Of a DNA stretch of 64,000 bases, positions 13,080 through 26,328 are shown in pieces (position 1 is the stretch's first letter; every line of letters begins with the position of its first letter). Location of the stretch: positions 62,772,930 through 62,836,929 of the forward strand of contig JANCRA010000001.1 of assembly GCA_024362935.1 (NCBI GenBank), written 5' to 3'. A program made the position numbers and the translations under genes. The notes under the pieces are model-generated. The model was not told the DNA's origin and did not search any database. It was given only the letters and a program-made list of their open reading frames with translations. This DNA is from Setophaga petechia. Taxonomy: Eukaryota > Chordata > Aves > Passeriformes > Parulidae.

Positions 13080-13330
13080 GAGCTGTGTGGTATTTTCAGG
13101 TTAAAATCTCCGTTTGTCTATAATGTTTTCCTTGGTGCCATTACTCCTCCCTGACAGGTGAGGGGAGGTTTTGACACTGTTAATATAACACAGGGTGTTA
13201 ATCTTATAATCGCCCTGTCAGCACTTCGTGTCAGGGTGTTAATGGCCACCTTTCAGCCACTCAGGCTCGCCTGCCAATAAAAACACTGCCGGCTCCTATC
13301 CAACCAGCAGCTACTTTGCCCTTTCCCCAA
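13080..13330. other. Possible conserved non-coding element with GTTAAT motifs
   Basis: This piece contains CAGGGTGTTAAT twice (about 13191 and 13232) and a third TGTTAATATAAC nearby, plus several CpGs in an otherwise CpG-poor region. GTTAAT half-sites are known binding sequences for HNF1-type homeodomain proteins. Whether the element is conserved or active cannot be seen from one sequence, so this is a prompt for alignment and not an annotation of function. Confidence 0.2.
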
Positions 13331-16300
13331 AGAACAAATACAAAACTTCACCAGCCATGTGGCTCTAAAAGATGCTCCTCTCTGTTTATTTCCTCTTCCT
13401 TCTCTGCACCCGTTGGCGCACAAAGCAACTCTGACACTGAGGCCTTTTAATGCACTTTGCAGGCTTCATGTTATTTTAAAATATGCCTTTTTCTTTTTTT
13501 TTAAGTTTTAAATAAACATAACACCTTGGACAGGATGAAATGCGATTTTTTTTTAAAGCAGTGAGAAACACAATGATTTGCCACAGCACTTAGCTATTTA
13601 AATGTAATCCAAAGACAAAAGCTGCATTTCTGTAATTTCCCAGTGGTTCTGAGGAGTCCTCATTTTTCTCTCTGCACAGGAGAGGGGCTTTTCCAGCTTC
13701 CTGGCAGAAGGAGTTGCACAATTCCAGATGACTTACTTTATATGCCTAGAGGAGCTTTATTACACAAAGGGAGACAAAGAGAGGAAGAGGGAGAGAGGAC
13801 ACACTCAGAATAATAAACAAAGAAGAATAAACATTCCTGCAGTTATCCCTAGGGAATCCAGATGCTGCTCCATCCCTCTGCAAGGCCTGCCTGCCTCCCC
13901 ACACCTTCATGAATATTAAATACAGGTTAACATTCAGCGAGGTGTGGGGAGACCAGAGCTGTGATGAAACCCCACAGTGCAGCCAGTTTGCTGCTCTCAC
14001 TATCTGGTGTTTGGATTTTTACTCCATTTCCTATAGGTTTCCTTTAATCAATGTGACGTGGCTGGTTCCAGCATCATGTGCTGTCCATCTGGATTTTATA
14101 CTCCTTGCATTTTTCTGGCTGAAAAGAAACAGCCCTACTACCCAGCTCATTAGAAGCCAGTCCCAAAAAAGTAATAGTTTGTTCCTAGATAAATAAATTG
14201 TTTCTCATGTGGGACTGGGATTTTATGCAGACAAAAAAAAAAGGAGCCAAGCATAAACAGTCACCGGTTTCCATGTCATACCCAGCCAAAGATGCAGTCA
14301 AAATTATTCCTGTATTAAAAAATCAGGATTTCCTTTATTTTTGCTTGCTGTATTTTATAGTAAGCACAAATACTGGAATTCCTATTATCTTGGATGCACA
14401 AAGATGTTCATTATATCACTACAGAAAAAAATTGTGGTTTTTTCCATAGTCTTTCCATAGCAGTTCATGTGCTTTGCAACACCAAAATTAATGTGATAGG
14501 TCAGACAGTGAGAACAGAATAAGATACCCTTTATCTTGTTGTGATCAGGCATTAATATAGAAAATACATATAATTTTTGCAAAGAAGATGATATTGAAGT
14601 GGATGATTTAGAATTGGACTCTAAACATAAGGGGATGTAAGAGGATCTATCATTGACTCCAAGAAAAGCCCAATCAGCCAAGCAGCCTCCACCTCATCCA
14701 AGCCACCACAGCCATTGCCAATCTTTTTAACAACTTATTTAACATTTGGTTATTAATACAGCACATCCTGTCTTGGTTCTGCAAAGTTACTCATTGCTGG
14801 AATTCTAAATATTTGTGGAATTGCAGCTAAATCAAAGGAAAGGTTTAAGTAGCACTTTATTATGTATTATATACTTCAAAATACGTGCACTATCTGGGGG
14901 ATACAGAAAGTATTTAGAAGAGGAGGTCTGTCTCTAGTTAAACTGAGTGACTGGTTTATGCCATACTGCTTCCCTTTTTATTTTACCTGTTACCAGGGAC
15001 TAAAAAATACCTGTCCTTGGCAGAAGGAGGAATGTCACCATCTGCAACAAGATCACTGGGTCAGCAGTTTGGGTGGTGGACAGAGGTTCAAACCTGCACA
15101 CAGATGGAATGATGTGTGTGAGCAATATGAGTGAGGGGAAAGAAGGGGAAAGAACAGCCCTTCCACCTGCAAATCCCAGAGGATCCTGAGCTGGTCACTG
15201 CCTACCAGGCAATTTCACATCCCAGTCATTAGCTGTGCAGGAATTTCAGAGTTTCGTGTGTTGGTCAGGCTGAGTGGGTCACTGTAGTTCAAAACAAAGA
15301 GGTCCAAGATTATTGTCCAAACAGCTGTGCTTCATATTTGAATTGTAGCCTTGTGCACTGTGAAAAACCTCAGGCCCAGTGCTCCCTGAGGAAGTCTTGC
15401 ATAAGTTTTGTTCTCTCTTGGTGGAGCATAGAGAAAGTAAAAGGTCCAGATTTCAGCTGACCTTGGAATATTAAGAGTAGATGGTTCTCTTGTATATCTG
15501 TGTATATTTAACTCCTGTGAACAGTAATGGGACAAACATCTGCAGAGTGAGGAGCAGCTACAACCCTAAAGAAAGCAAATTAGGAGAAGCCAAGAGCAAT
15601 CATACTCAGTTAGAATTTAGAATTTTGCCAATGCAATAGCTGTTCCAGAATTACTTTATAGATTAAGCAAACCTCTCCATCTGCAGTGGGATTTCATCTT
15701 CCCAACAGAACATAGCTATTTGCCAGTTCTTTGGTGCTTTAGCTTCAAAAAGCAAAGAGCTCCAAGAACTCTTGCACAAAAAGGAAGCAGCTGCTTGCAG
15801 AGCTGAGACAGGATGGTAAAGGAGGCCTCTTGGGAATGCTGTGACAGGCACAATGCTTACAGACTGCCAAGATGTGAGAAGGAGGGAATGCTCTTCAGTT
15901 TTGTGATCACTGCTTCCTGGTGGGAAAGTGGTTTTGGAAGAGTGGGAAAGTCATATGAACTTGATTTGGTATTTCTGAGAACAGAAGGTCTTTATTGACA
16001 GCCTGGGTGGTGCTAACATCAATGTGCCCCCTTGCATTTCATTGCTGGTGCACAGAGAATACTTCTTGGGAAGAGACAAGTTCATTCTTCTTTTTTTTTA
16101 AACCTTGGCTGTTCCTGAACTTTTAACTAGGAGTTATTTAGATTAATTTTTTGGGAGATACTAAAGTTCTGTCAGTAAAATTTGGACTGAGACCACTGAA
16201 GCAATTTTCACAAACTACCACTGGATAGAGCAGTCACCTGGACTTACTTTTCAGCTGCCACCAGCCTGCCTTTGAGCACATTGCTAAAATGTAGGGCTGA

Positions 16301-18669
16301 AGCCTTCAGCATCAGCTGAGATTCAGCCACATGATGATTAATAGAGAGTGCACAGTCAATTCCCTCATGACTCTACAAAAACTGTGGGCAGACCTTCAGC
16401 AGCCCATCAATAATATTTTGAGCCATTCAGGCCGCTCAGATTCCCAAAAGAGACTGTCAGATCAGTGTGAGAAACACAGGGGTCAGAGTGGAATATGTGC
16501 ACTTGACTGAGTTACTGCTGTGGGTCCTGTGACCTGCAGGAGTCTGTTCCATGCAGGACTTTCCAGGAAAGCAGGAGAAAGCTGTCTTCTGTTTCTCTGA
16601 CAGAAAGGTGTTTGTAGAGAGGAAGATAGCCAACCCAATGAAGACCTACAGCAATAAAAAAACAAAGGGAATACTGGCTGTTTTTTAGAGACTGCATGGC
16701 TGGTCACATACTTCCAAAACTCTATGAAAGCTGCCCCATTTACATATGAGCTTAACACAGAAAAAGAGCCCACCATAAAAGAGGAAACAGAGCAAATGTG
16801 AGACCTCAATAAAACCAGTCAAGTGCCTGTTTTATCTCCAGTGGTATGGCAGAAAGTATGAGCAGGTTTAGTGGGTATGTATTGTGTCTCTGAAAAAAAT
16901 GGAGATCCTAACTACTGTTATATTTGAAAAAGACACTGCAAATGCTTCTTGGTCATGTAAATTTCCCCAGTTTATCAGGTTATCTTCTCCAGACCTTAGG
17001 TAGAAATGCTCAGAGGTAGTTCTGTTTCTGTATTTAGGGAGCCATAGGAAACAAATCACAGAGCAAGCCCCAGAAGTGTGGCCTCTATATTTCAGGCAGG
17101 TGTTGACTGGCATTGTTTGTGACACTGCCTCCCTCTGGTAGAAAACATGTATAAAAGTAAATTATTTGATTGCAAAAAACCTTTGTGGAGATGATTTAAA
17201 ACAAAGGAGTACCCAGTATCCAGGGTGCTGAAACTCCTCAAAGGAACAGCAGTTCAGTGGGTGTAAATGGACACACACAGCCCTTGGTGCTGTTCCTAAA
17301 GGGTTTTAAAATTCATTTGTTTCTTTAAAAGAATATTATCTTCTGAGATACTACAACTTGGAGAAGGTGGAACTATTTCCAGCTTTGTCAAGCTCTGTAA
17401 TAATGGAAAGATCAGTTGTTCCCTCTTCTTCCCACTCATCTTCCCACTCTTCTTTCTGACATGCTGGCACTCTTCTGTTGTATTGCTTTGGTCATGCTTA
17501 TGAAACAAATCTTAACAAGGTAATACTCATCATTTTTCAGCCATTTGGAATGATTTCTGCTATTTGGTTTCCCCACATAAACACTTTGTTATGTGGAACT
17601 GATCATTTTAAGTCATGTTGAAGCTTGAGGCTCATTGAATGCATGGTTGTGATGCTGTTAATTCCAACATTAGTAAATGTGTGTACATGTAGGGAAACAG
17701 AAGGGTCTTTATTTATCCACTGTCAATGAGAACTCACCTGAATTTTTGTGAATTCTCATATTTAATTCATTCAATTACATGATCACAAAGCATTTAAAAA
17801 TTATTCACTCTCTTCTGGCTCTGGCACTCACCATCTGTTATTCCTCTAAAATTGACTTTTATATGCTGAATAAACAACCTTCTGTTTTCATTATTCATAT
17901 GCTATGTTATGAAAAATCTATAAACACAAGGTTTCTCACTAATTATTAAATTGCCACCATTTATTATATGGAAATATTTAATTTATTCCAACAACTTTTT
18001 TCCCCTCTTAATTCAAGATAGTCCAATACCTTTGAACAGTGTCTTCCTGGACAGATAAGTAATAGATTAAACTTCCTTTTGGTAGAACAGGAATAATAGC
18101 TTTAAATTATTTAAAGTGCTGGCATTTCAGAGAAATGGATTTTCCCATTATGGGCTTGCTCAATGTCTCAAACAACATCACAAGCAATTTTGACCAGAAC
18201 AACTACATGATTTAAATAATAAAACAGAATTCACACAGATTGCAATATCACAGCAGTTTCTAGAACACCCTTTCAAAGTCATTGATGCACCCTGAATTGT
18301 AACAATGAGAAACAGGTATTTTAAAGGAATCCAAAACTTTACCCAATGCAGAGAATCTGTTCAGTTTGGAGAAAACACTGACCATGGAAAAACTGAGTGC
18401 CTCTGCAGAGAAATAGATTCCTGCCTAGTTTCCTTCCATCTTTACAAACAAGACTTGTTTCCAAATGCAGCTGAACTGAGATTACAGACCTGCTTTTACT
18501 CTGTGTGATTAACAGAGGGGAAACTCACTCAGCATTGGAAAAATAACTATGGTCGTGTTATTCTGAAGGATATAAAAACTGTCCTGTGCAAAGCAGCAGT
18601 TTCAGAGTGACCAGCAGCATGTGCATATGGCACTTTCCTTTTCTGTTTACTGTATCTACATAAATATTC
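13331..18669. other. Non-coding stretch, no gene recognised
   Basis: AT-rich single-copy DNA. No recognisable repeat, RNA or coding exon. Frames of about 85-108 codons (13746-14000 minus, 14385-14681 minus, 16483-16809 minus) have no domains I know. Minus-strand donor-like GTGAGT sites occur near 17734 and 17827, both with poor acceptors upstream. Confidence 0.6.
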
Positions 18670-18910
18670 ACTAAGTGTTTATTTGCAAGACTTCACTGGC
18701 ACTTCCTGTACACCCTAACATTTCATCAGCTTCAGGGAGTGCATTATGGGATGCCAGCTCAGGCCTAAGGTCTTGAATCATGCATTGCATATTTCTTGCT
18801 ATCTGAATGAAAGCCGATCCAACACCAGGCCTCTGGTGAATATTTATGTTGGAAGCCAAAATTGAAAAAGACGAGGCTGCTTTGGAAATTCTGGTCTTAG
18901 TGACACAACA
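18670..18910. other. Possible conserved non-coding element
   Basis: A stretch of balanced composition with several isolated CpGs (AAGCCGATCC, AAAGACGAGG) and no low-complexity sequence, standing out from the AT-rich neighbourhood. CpGs usually decay in neutral bird DNA, so their survival can hint at constraint. The basis is weak. The 82-codon minus frame here resembles nothing known to me. Confidence 0.15.
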
Positions 18911-21801
18911 ATTCATCACTTCTGTGCAGTTTTGGAGCTCTCATAACAAACATCACACAATGAGGTTTGAATCAAAGTAGGTAGCCAAAGTTAGTGGCGG
19001 TGTTTTCCTTCCTACAGTTTCTGCCAGTGTCAGAGAAGGATGTTTATTGCAAACTTTTACAAATTATATGTTAACATAAACCCAAGTTAAGTCCTTGTCT
19101 GGAACAAGCTCTTGTACTACTAGTATGAAGTTGTCTAAAAATACAGTTAGGAAAAGGGTATGACTTGAAATAAATAGAGTCATTTCAAGGGTAATTTGGG
19201 TTGCTATGTCTTTAACACACAACTGAGAAATCTGTGATTGCTGAGCGGATTGGGTTTCTGGCTATTCTTTAATTCTTTTTTAGACACACTCTTTTTGTCA
19301 CTCAGCTCACTAATGCATTGTTTTTATCACAGTGTATAACATTACATACATTAAACAGCTTAACAATGTCCAATGTCCCGTGGAGGTGAAAATAAAATTG
19401 CACAGATTCATCACTACTCTGAAAATTACTCAAAACAAATGCTTGTGAAGTGTGTCTTCACTTAGCAAAGACTTACCAGCCCGTGTCTTCTCAACAGCCA
19501 GTCTCTGAGTTCATGCTGTGATCCTGAACCTTCTGGAACCCAAGGCATTCTCAGATGGAGCTTTGCCTTCACTTTGGTACTTGGGTTGCAACACCTCTAC
19601 GTCTTTATGGCTGTGGAGCAACAAGAGGGAGGAGAGAGGGACTCAAACTGAAATGAAGTCTGCCCCTGAAAAATTTAAAGCAGTAATTTAAATTAATCTA
19701 TTTTGTCACTGAAACAGGCTACAAGCATTCACCAGGGAATGAGAACACCTTCTCAAATTGCCACTCTAGATGCACTAATGGATATCCAACTGCATGTTCA
19801 TCAAGGCTCTTCCGGTACTGGCTAATTACCTCTTCCAAAGCCAAGAACTTTGGCTGTTGAGTTCTTTTCATTTCCCTTCTCTAAAAGTCCTAATTCATCT
19901 TAAATTAATTTCAACTTTAATGCAGCCAAATAACTAAATTAGTTCCTTTCACAGACTTTGCCAAATGATCTTCCAAAGCACACAAATACTCTCTGAGTTA
20001 TAGATAAGGCCACTTAGCAAACAATACATTTCAGCACACTACAAATGCATACCCAAAGGAACATTTTTGTTATTGAACACACCAGTTGTGATTAAAAAAT
20101 TGTATCTTCATAGAATAGTTTTGAAGATAGCGACATATAAGCAAAACAAAATGTTGACAAAAGACAATATTTTTCCCCCTGTTTACATGGAGAAAGGAAT
20201 TTGAGTTGAGAATTTTTTGGCTCTTCCTCTGTAGAATAACATCAGGAAATCTGTGTGACAGGATCTTTGTGATCTTTTTCAGTTTGTTTCCTCCATAAAT
20301 ATTTCCTCCCATAGAACGTAAGTGGGAAAAAGAACAAGTTGGAATAACTCCCTCAAGGATCCTCTGAGCAGGAGTGCTACTTGTTTTGGGGGGTTGGGTT
20401 TCTTGGTTTTTTTACTTTTTAAGTTCAATGCATAAGTGAGAAGACCAAGCAGATTTACTGAATAGTCTGTGCCCTCAGGGAAACACAGATCTGCATGACC
20501 TACTCAGTGACTTCCAGGCTTTGTCAGTAGGGCTGAAAAGTCATGGTTCCATGATCATTGTCTTAAAAATATTAAACTGGATAAAGTGAAGATTTACTTA
20601 ACAAAAATAAGACCTGAAACAGCAGAAGTATTTGCTTTTGTTTTGCCCTATATAGTGAGACAGTTTAATGCATGGTATACATGAATAAATATTATGCTTA
20701 TAGGTCTCTGGCTGGATATTCTGTCTCCATATAAATGTGGCTGTGTTTGAATACTTATTGCACTGATTTACTGGATTGCTGCAGAAATCCTGGCAGGTTC
20801 TCAGTTACCAACAATTCTCAGGTCCACACTCAGGTGACTGCTTTGAATATAGGCCTGAGATTTCCTTTAGCCAGTTTAGAGATGTTTAATTCACAGCAGA
20901 GAAACCTAAATAGAGTGAAATGCCTCACTCTCAGGGAAATCTTGCTGGTTTTCCCTGGAAGAGTTCAGCCTGCTGCTCTCCAGTGACATTACTCTGAGCT
21001 GATTTAGCTCTTCCCCTCCATCCATTAAGGAAGAGATGTGCCTAATCTTGGAGCAAAAACCCCTGCTAGCTGGCAGGGTGCCTGTAAGTGAGGGGTGGTG
21101 CTAGCCAGAAATGTGCTCTCTGCAGATTCAGCCCTGCACTACTGCCATACAGAGCTGATCTCCTCCAACGTTACCTGATCAAATTGTAGTTAATTCAAAC
21201 TCGCCTTCACTTAACATTCTTTAAGGTCATTTGAATTGAAGAGGATGCAGGTACAAATAACAACCAGCCCTATTCAGGAAAGAGGTGGTTTCCACTGAAA
21301 ACATAGTTAAATAACTATTATCCATACCCAGCATATTTTCTTTTTTCTGTGCAGTAAATATTCTACATTTTTATTTATGTCCATTTGCTCTGTCACTCTA
21401 TCAAAAGAATACTGTTGTTATTTTGATATTCAATTGTACAATATATTATTTTAAGAGAACAAAACCGATTTGTTATACAGGATAAAATTGAAAATTTTAT
21501 TTGAAAATGGCTGTATTTGAAGTGGCTTAAAGTCTAGAATATGTTTTAAATATGCAAATATTTTATGTTTGACATCAGAATTTCCAGCTGATAGAAACAC
21601 TGTTATTGAGTAAAGGTTCAGCACAATCAGTGCGACATTTAAATTTCTCCAATAACTTGGAAAATTCTGTGCATCAGTATCACATCTGTACTTCTAATTG
21701 CCTTTCACACTTTAAAATTATTTTAACTTATGAATTGCTTGCATTTTTCTGGCAGCTGAGCTGATCTCAAAATTCCTAGACTCTGATAATGTAATCAGGT
21801 G
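18911..21801. other. Non-coding stretch around the 19.5 kb exon candidate
   Basis: Apart from the minus-strand exon-like segment described separately, this is AT-rich DNA without recognisable repeats. It contains a G/T-rich piece at 20385-20420. Frames do not exceed about 83 codons. Confidence 0.6.
19477..19610 (-). other. Candidate 134-bp exon (non-coding or 3'-terminal coding)
   Basis: On the minus strand a long pyrimidine tract (complement of 19611-19640) ends in CTCCACAG, a good acceptor. After 134 bp comes CTG|GTAAGT (19471-19476), a good donor. Two frames are closed at once; the third stays open for about 32 codons and then meets TGA, so this cannot be an ordinary internal coding exon. 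If real it fits a long non-coding RNA or a terminal coding segment. The peptide from the open frame is not one I recognise. Vertebrate introns are full of such pseudo-exons, hence the low confidence. Confidence 0.25.
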
Positions 21802-21840
21802 TATCCATCACAATCTTATCCTTGTAAATTGTGATGGATA
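21802..21840. repeat. Perfect inverted repeat, 13-bp arms
   Basis: TATCCATCACAAT (21802-21814) is followed by a 13-base spacer and its exact reverse complement ATTGTGATGGATA (21828-21840). It would form a short stem-loop if transcribed, but 13 bp is shorter than a microRNA precursor stem. No terminator or other function is implied in a eukaryote. Confidence 0.85.
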
Positions 21841-23403
21841 TCTAAACAAAAAAATGGCAAATGTGATGGCCATTTAAATGAAAAAAAATTCGTGTAACAG
21901 TGTTCTTTGGAGCTTATCTTTCTCTTAATAAAAGATCTTTTAAGGGCGCAAAGACTTTCAGTAGGGTCCCTTGAAACAGGCAGTAAAAGCCCAAGCTCTA
22001 AATATTCACCCCTTTTACTTCTCTTCATGTAACACAAAATATGCCAGCATGATGCTGTGCTTATGTCTGACAAGCACTCTGATGGCAGAATCAGCTTCTG
22101 GAAGCCAAATAATCTTCTTGAAATGTTTCTTGGCATGTTTGTCTGATCAGTCATTACATACCTGCCGATAACAGGGGGAAATGTTTTGCTGTGTCTGAAG
22201 ATAGCTGAGGTCTCAAATTCTTACAGTTTCCATAATCATTTCCTTCCTGTGCTTGACTCCAGTCCATTCCAAACCAAGGCTTTTAGCAATGAAAGGACAT
22301 GTCAGCTTCTGGACAAATGCCACCTGACTGTGCATGGCATAATCTCATGAATGGAACAGAATGATGGGTATTTGGTCACTCATTGATTATACAATGCCAA
22401 ATACAAGATTTTCAGCTCTTTTTAATTCCTCAGAAACAACCCAGCTAAAAAGCAGCCCTGCATAAAAACTTTTTCCCAGATTATGTTTCTAGTTTTTAAA
22501 AAATGATAGTAATTCAAACCATTCAGGTTTTCTCCACAACATTAAAGACAGGATATAATATACAGACTAATATTTAGTACAGACAACTCTGAGTATTTTA
22601 TGTTCTTTTTCCTGATCTTTTCCTAGAATGTAATAAAAGTTTGGGGCCATTGCTTAGTGTGTAATTTAGACTCCTAAAAAAGTGCTTTGTTTTCCATAAA
22701 TACCAGTCCTCTGAAGGTTCTTAGTGTACTCCTGAGCATCAGCTTTCCCTGTCAGCTCCTTAGTGTCTCTCTTTTCCAGGAATGTAACTTTTCAAGCATT
22801 TGTGTTTTCATATCTTCACTTTAATCTCCTGTGCTTTGGTTGTAAAAGTACAACAATATTGCCATTTTCACCAAACACTTTGGGAGACACAGGCAAAGGA
22901 AATATGAGTGGAAAGGATGAATCCCCAGCTGGTGATCTTTTCTTTCTGCTTTCTGGCAAGAAATCCTTTTACTCAAGCTGAGCAAGTGGCTGCTTACCCA
23001 ACAGGGTTCAGAGCAGGCTTCTTAAAAACACTACTATTTGCCAAATGTGTCAAAAACAATTTTATGTTCATATAATTTCCACTTGAATTTTTTTTTCTAG
23101 ATGGCCTACCAAAAAAATCCCAAAAAACTATCAAATAAAAAAACCACAAACTATCCTCTTTTCTTCTGTTTTGGGCCTGAGGGGCAGAGATTCCAGGGTT
23201 TTTTTTCAGCATTGGAAAGAAGGCAAGCAGATTGGCCCATAAGAAGGCTGGTGTTAAGGGTGGGACTGCAGAAGCAGCCAGTACTGGCCTAATGTATTTG
23301 TGTGTGTAAAAGAAAATATTTATTGAATTATGACCAAAATATCAAGGTCTTTTCTGAAAATCTCTGGTTTTTTATTCATATGCCATCACTTTTTTTCTTT
23401 CAG
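21841..23403. other. Non-coding stretch, no gene recognised
   Basis: AT-rich. A strong acceptor-like sequence (CTCTCTTTTCCAG) ends at 22779, but I find no matching donor within the next few hundred bases. Frames are unrecognised. Confidence 0.6.
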
Positions 23404-23474
23404 CCCTGAGGGACATGCCCTGGTCCCCTTATCCACTCCAACACATTGCTCTTATGGAGGCAGCAGACCCTCAG
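23404..23474 (+). other. Candidate 71-bp exon
   Basis: A strong acceptor (CATCACTTTTTTTCTTTCAG, 23384-23403) is followed 71 bp later by CTCAG|GTGAGT (donor at 23475-23480). Two of three frames are open through the segment: one would read a Pro/Ser/Thr-rich peptide, the other begins LRDMPWSPYP. Seventy-one bases is not a multiple of three, so skipping it would shift a coding frame. I recognise neither peptide. This is the best plus-strand exon shape in the window, but splice-site shape alone has a high false-positive rate and no neighbouring exon is visible. Confidence 0.25.
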
Positions 23475-23738
23475 GTGAGTTTAACAGAGGGGTTTTCTGG
23501 CCACAAAATACAGGTATTTAAGTAACATCCTTACATGAATCCTCAGCAGTTAGGTTCCTGTATTTCTGGATATTGTTGATAAATAGGATGGACACATGTC
23601 CAACCTGCACACACCTTTGGGAGAGGTGGCACAGCTTAAACTGTCAGATTCTTTGGTCAGAGGATAAAGTTGGATAAAAGGATAAACCTATTTTCTCATC
23701 TGTGCTACATCACATTAACCAGCAGCAAAAAAAGATGT

Positions 23739-23774
23739 AGCTTTTCATTTCTGAGCAGCTTTTCATTTCTGAGC
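23739..23774. repeat. Perfect 18-bp tandem duplication
   Basis: AGCTTTTCATTTCTGAGC occurs twice back to back (23739-23756 and 23757-23774) without a mismatch, which suggests a recent slippage or duplication event. Confidence 0.95.
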
Positions 23775-26302
23775 ATCTGCCATGGATAGCACTGCAGTCA
23801 GCAGCTATGGGGTAAAACTGACTGGTTGGAATAACACCAGAGTGTCACTACAATAAAATAATGACTCACTCCCACTGTCTCCTCATCCCTCCTTCCTCTC
23901 CAAGCCATGCCTACAAATGGTGGAATTTCAGAGAAAAGAGTAACACTTGCATTTCCAGAGCAGAGAGAGGAAAATCTTTAAAGTGTAGTAGAAAAAACTT
24001 GATGAATGTTGACCTCGGTGAACAATCTAGAAATTCAGCAAGGGATGTGACCTGCAGCTGCTGCCAAAATGTATCAAGAAAAGGTTTACAATCTGCTGAG
24101 GTGCATCTGTTATTCAAAATACAGAATTTATGTAAATACTGAAATGCAATACTAAGCCAGGCATATATTAAAACTTAAGGACAGCTTGAAAGTTTAAAAG
24201 TTTCCATTCTGAACTTTGGAACCCATTCTTATGAAGATCTACCCCAGATGTCAGTTTATCTCAAGAGTATCCATTATACTACAGAGTGTGAGCACAATTT
24301 CTGAACAAAATTATCAATTTGTTTTGGATAGTAGCATCCTTGGAGGAAAGAAAGAATTTAATTAAATCCTATACAACATTTCTATTCACAAACTTGTCCA
24401 AGCAAAACAAGCCATAAATCAGTTTGTGTTTATCTATTAACTCTAGCAATATGGGTGGTAAACATACATTAAAAAAAACCCAACAAACTTGCAACCAAAA
24501 CATTATAGGTAGAGATGAATGAAATTTCTTGATGAATACAAAATTGACAGAAAAAATGAAATCTTGGACTTAATAAAACCCTTTGCAAACTCCAATCAGC
24601 TTCAGTGAGCAGCTTTGTTCCCAAAATGGGTGAGCAAACTACTTTGCTTTGAAGTGTAAATAAGTAAATAAAAGTTTTAATTTCTTAAACCAGCATTATT
24701 TTGTGAAAGAGAATTTCACTTTTTAAAAGGGGAGATCTTTGAAGCCAAAATGGAAATGCAGTTCTCTTGAACACACTAGGACAAAACAAAGCATTTCACG
24801 TTTCCCTGAAGGAAAACATCCTTATCCCTGCTGCTCCAGCTCTGCTCTTCTCTCCAGGAGCACTCATAACATCAGCTATATCATTAAACTAACAGTGCAA
24901 TTATTCAAAACTTCCACACACAGATGTGTTTTCTCCTTTGCTTACAATTTTTGGCTCCTAAACACGTACAGATGTAGTCTTGACTCTTGCTGAACTTGCT
25001 GAACTGGGAGAAGAAACCCATTCCACGTACAAATCCGTTTAGTGTAAATCATCCTAGTGAATCTCCATGGATGCAATATGGAGATGTTTTATGATTGTTT
25101 TTTATTATTCGATCCATTATCATAAGCTGGGAAAAATGAAATTTCCACACCAGCTGGGTCAGTACTTTGAACATCTGGATGACAATAAACAGAAAATTAA
25201 ATCACTGAGAACTTTTATCTAGGTAGAATATAAAGGCAATCTATCTTGACCTGCAATAAATAGCACATTTTATTTCCCATTTTCCATTTTATTTCCTATT
25301 TGACAATCACTTTAGAAATTCCAGCTGCCAATGTTCCTGCAATTATTCATCACACCCTAATAAAAAATGTGATTCTGGGAAGAATATGTGATAATAATAT
25401 TTAATAATTTCATTTGGTTCTTGTTTTAAGTGCAGACAGGTCCCCATGTTAAGCACGGACCACTTGACAAACTTCCATAATGCAGGCATCATTATATCAC
25501 AATGCACTTTGGAAAACTGCCAGGCAGTGATGCATTTAGGACCACAAAATTAAAAATTCAATTAATTCAGAAAATGTGACTGCAGAATAAATCTTCTGTG
25601 TGTGACATTAGAGCAAAGAGACTTTAGATTCCAGTTGCTCACATCCAAAAGTCCATGCACATCTCTTTTGAAGATAGATGCTTTTTAGTGCTTCCAATTT
25701 GTTAATGTACACATCTATAGAAAGCAATTAAAAGATGCAAAAAATGTTTTCAAATTGTGAATTAGAAGAAGAGAAGATGTTAATATTTAGTTGGGATATC
25801 ATTTCAGTGGTTTCTTAAGCAATTAAATCTCATTATGAAAATTGTAATCATTAACAGGTGAAGTAAATTTAGAAAATATAGAAGCTAGCTTGATTTTTAT
25901 TAAAGACAAAGATGGAATCCTATTATTTTCTTCTGCAAACATGATCTCCATCTGTGAAAATGACTCTTTCAAGTCAAAGCCCTTTAGTTAGTGGTTTGTG
26001 CTGGAAGATGATCACATATCAACATAAGCATGGCCAAAATTGCAAGGTTCTATTTAAATAAAGTCTATAACCAAATAATTCTCAAAAAACATCTACATGT
26101 TAACACTGGACTAGTGAAAGGATATTAATATTTTTCCATTAGAAACAGTCCTTGAACCCGACACTGTGCAACATATCAAGCAATGTAGTTATGCTGGAGA
26201 GAAGAGACTGATAAGAAAATAAGGAGTGATGGGATTTTTGATTGAGACAGAATATGGAATGATTATTATACTGCATTTGTGAAGTACAAGACAATGGAAA
26301 TT
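23775..26302. other. AT-rich non-coding stretch with possible conserved blocks
   Basis: Long AT-rich single-copy sequence with many TAAT-type and octamer-like words. At 24990-25200 there are surviving CpGs (CCACGTAC, AATCCGTTT, TTCGATCC), and the sequence shows little low-complexity DNA. That look is typical of conserved non-coding clusters around developmental genes, but conservation cannot be seen here. No coding frame above about 93 codons. Confidence 0.4.
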
Positions 26303-26328
26303 AAAAAAAAAAAAAAGAAAAAGAAAAA
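26303..26328. repeat. A-rich run (A14 plus A5G units)
   Basis: Fourteen A are followed by G-interrupted A runs. It may be a retroposon tail, but the preceding sequence matches no element I know and no target-site duplication is evident. Confidence 0.85.

Noticed and set aside
25526..25545. A microRNA-203-like word (GCATTTAGGACCAC)
   Set aside because: It resembles only part of the mature sequence and I see no pairing arm nearby to form a precursor.
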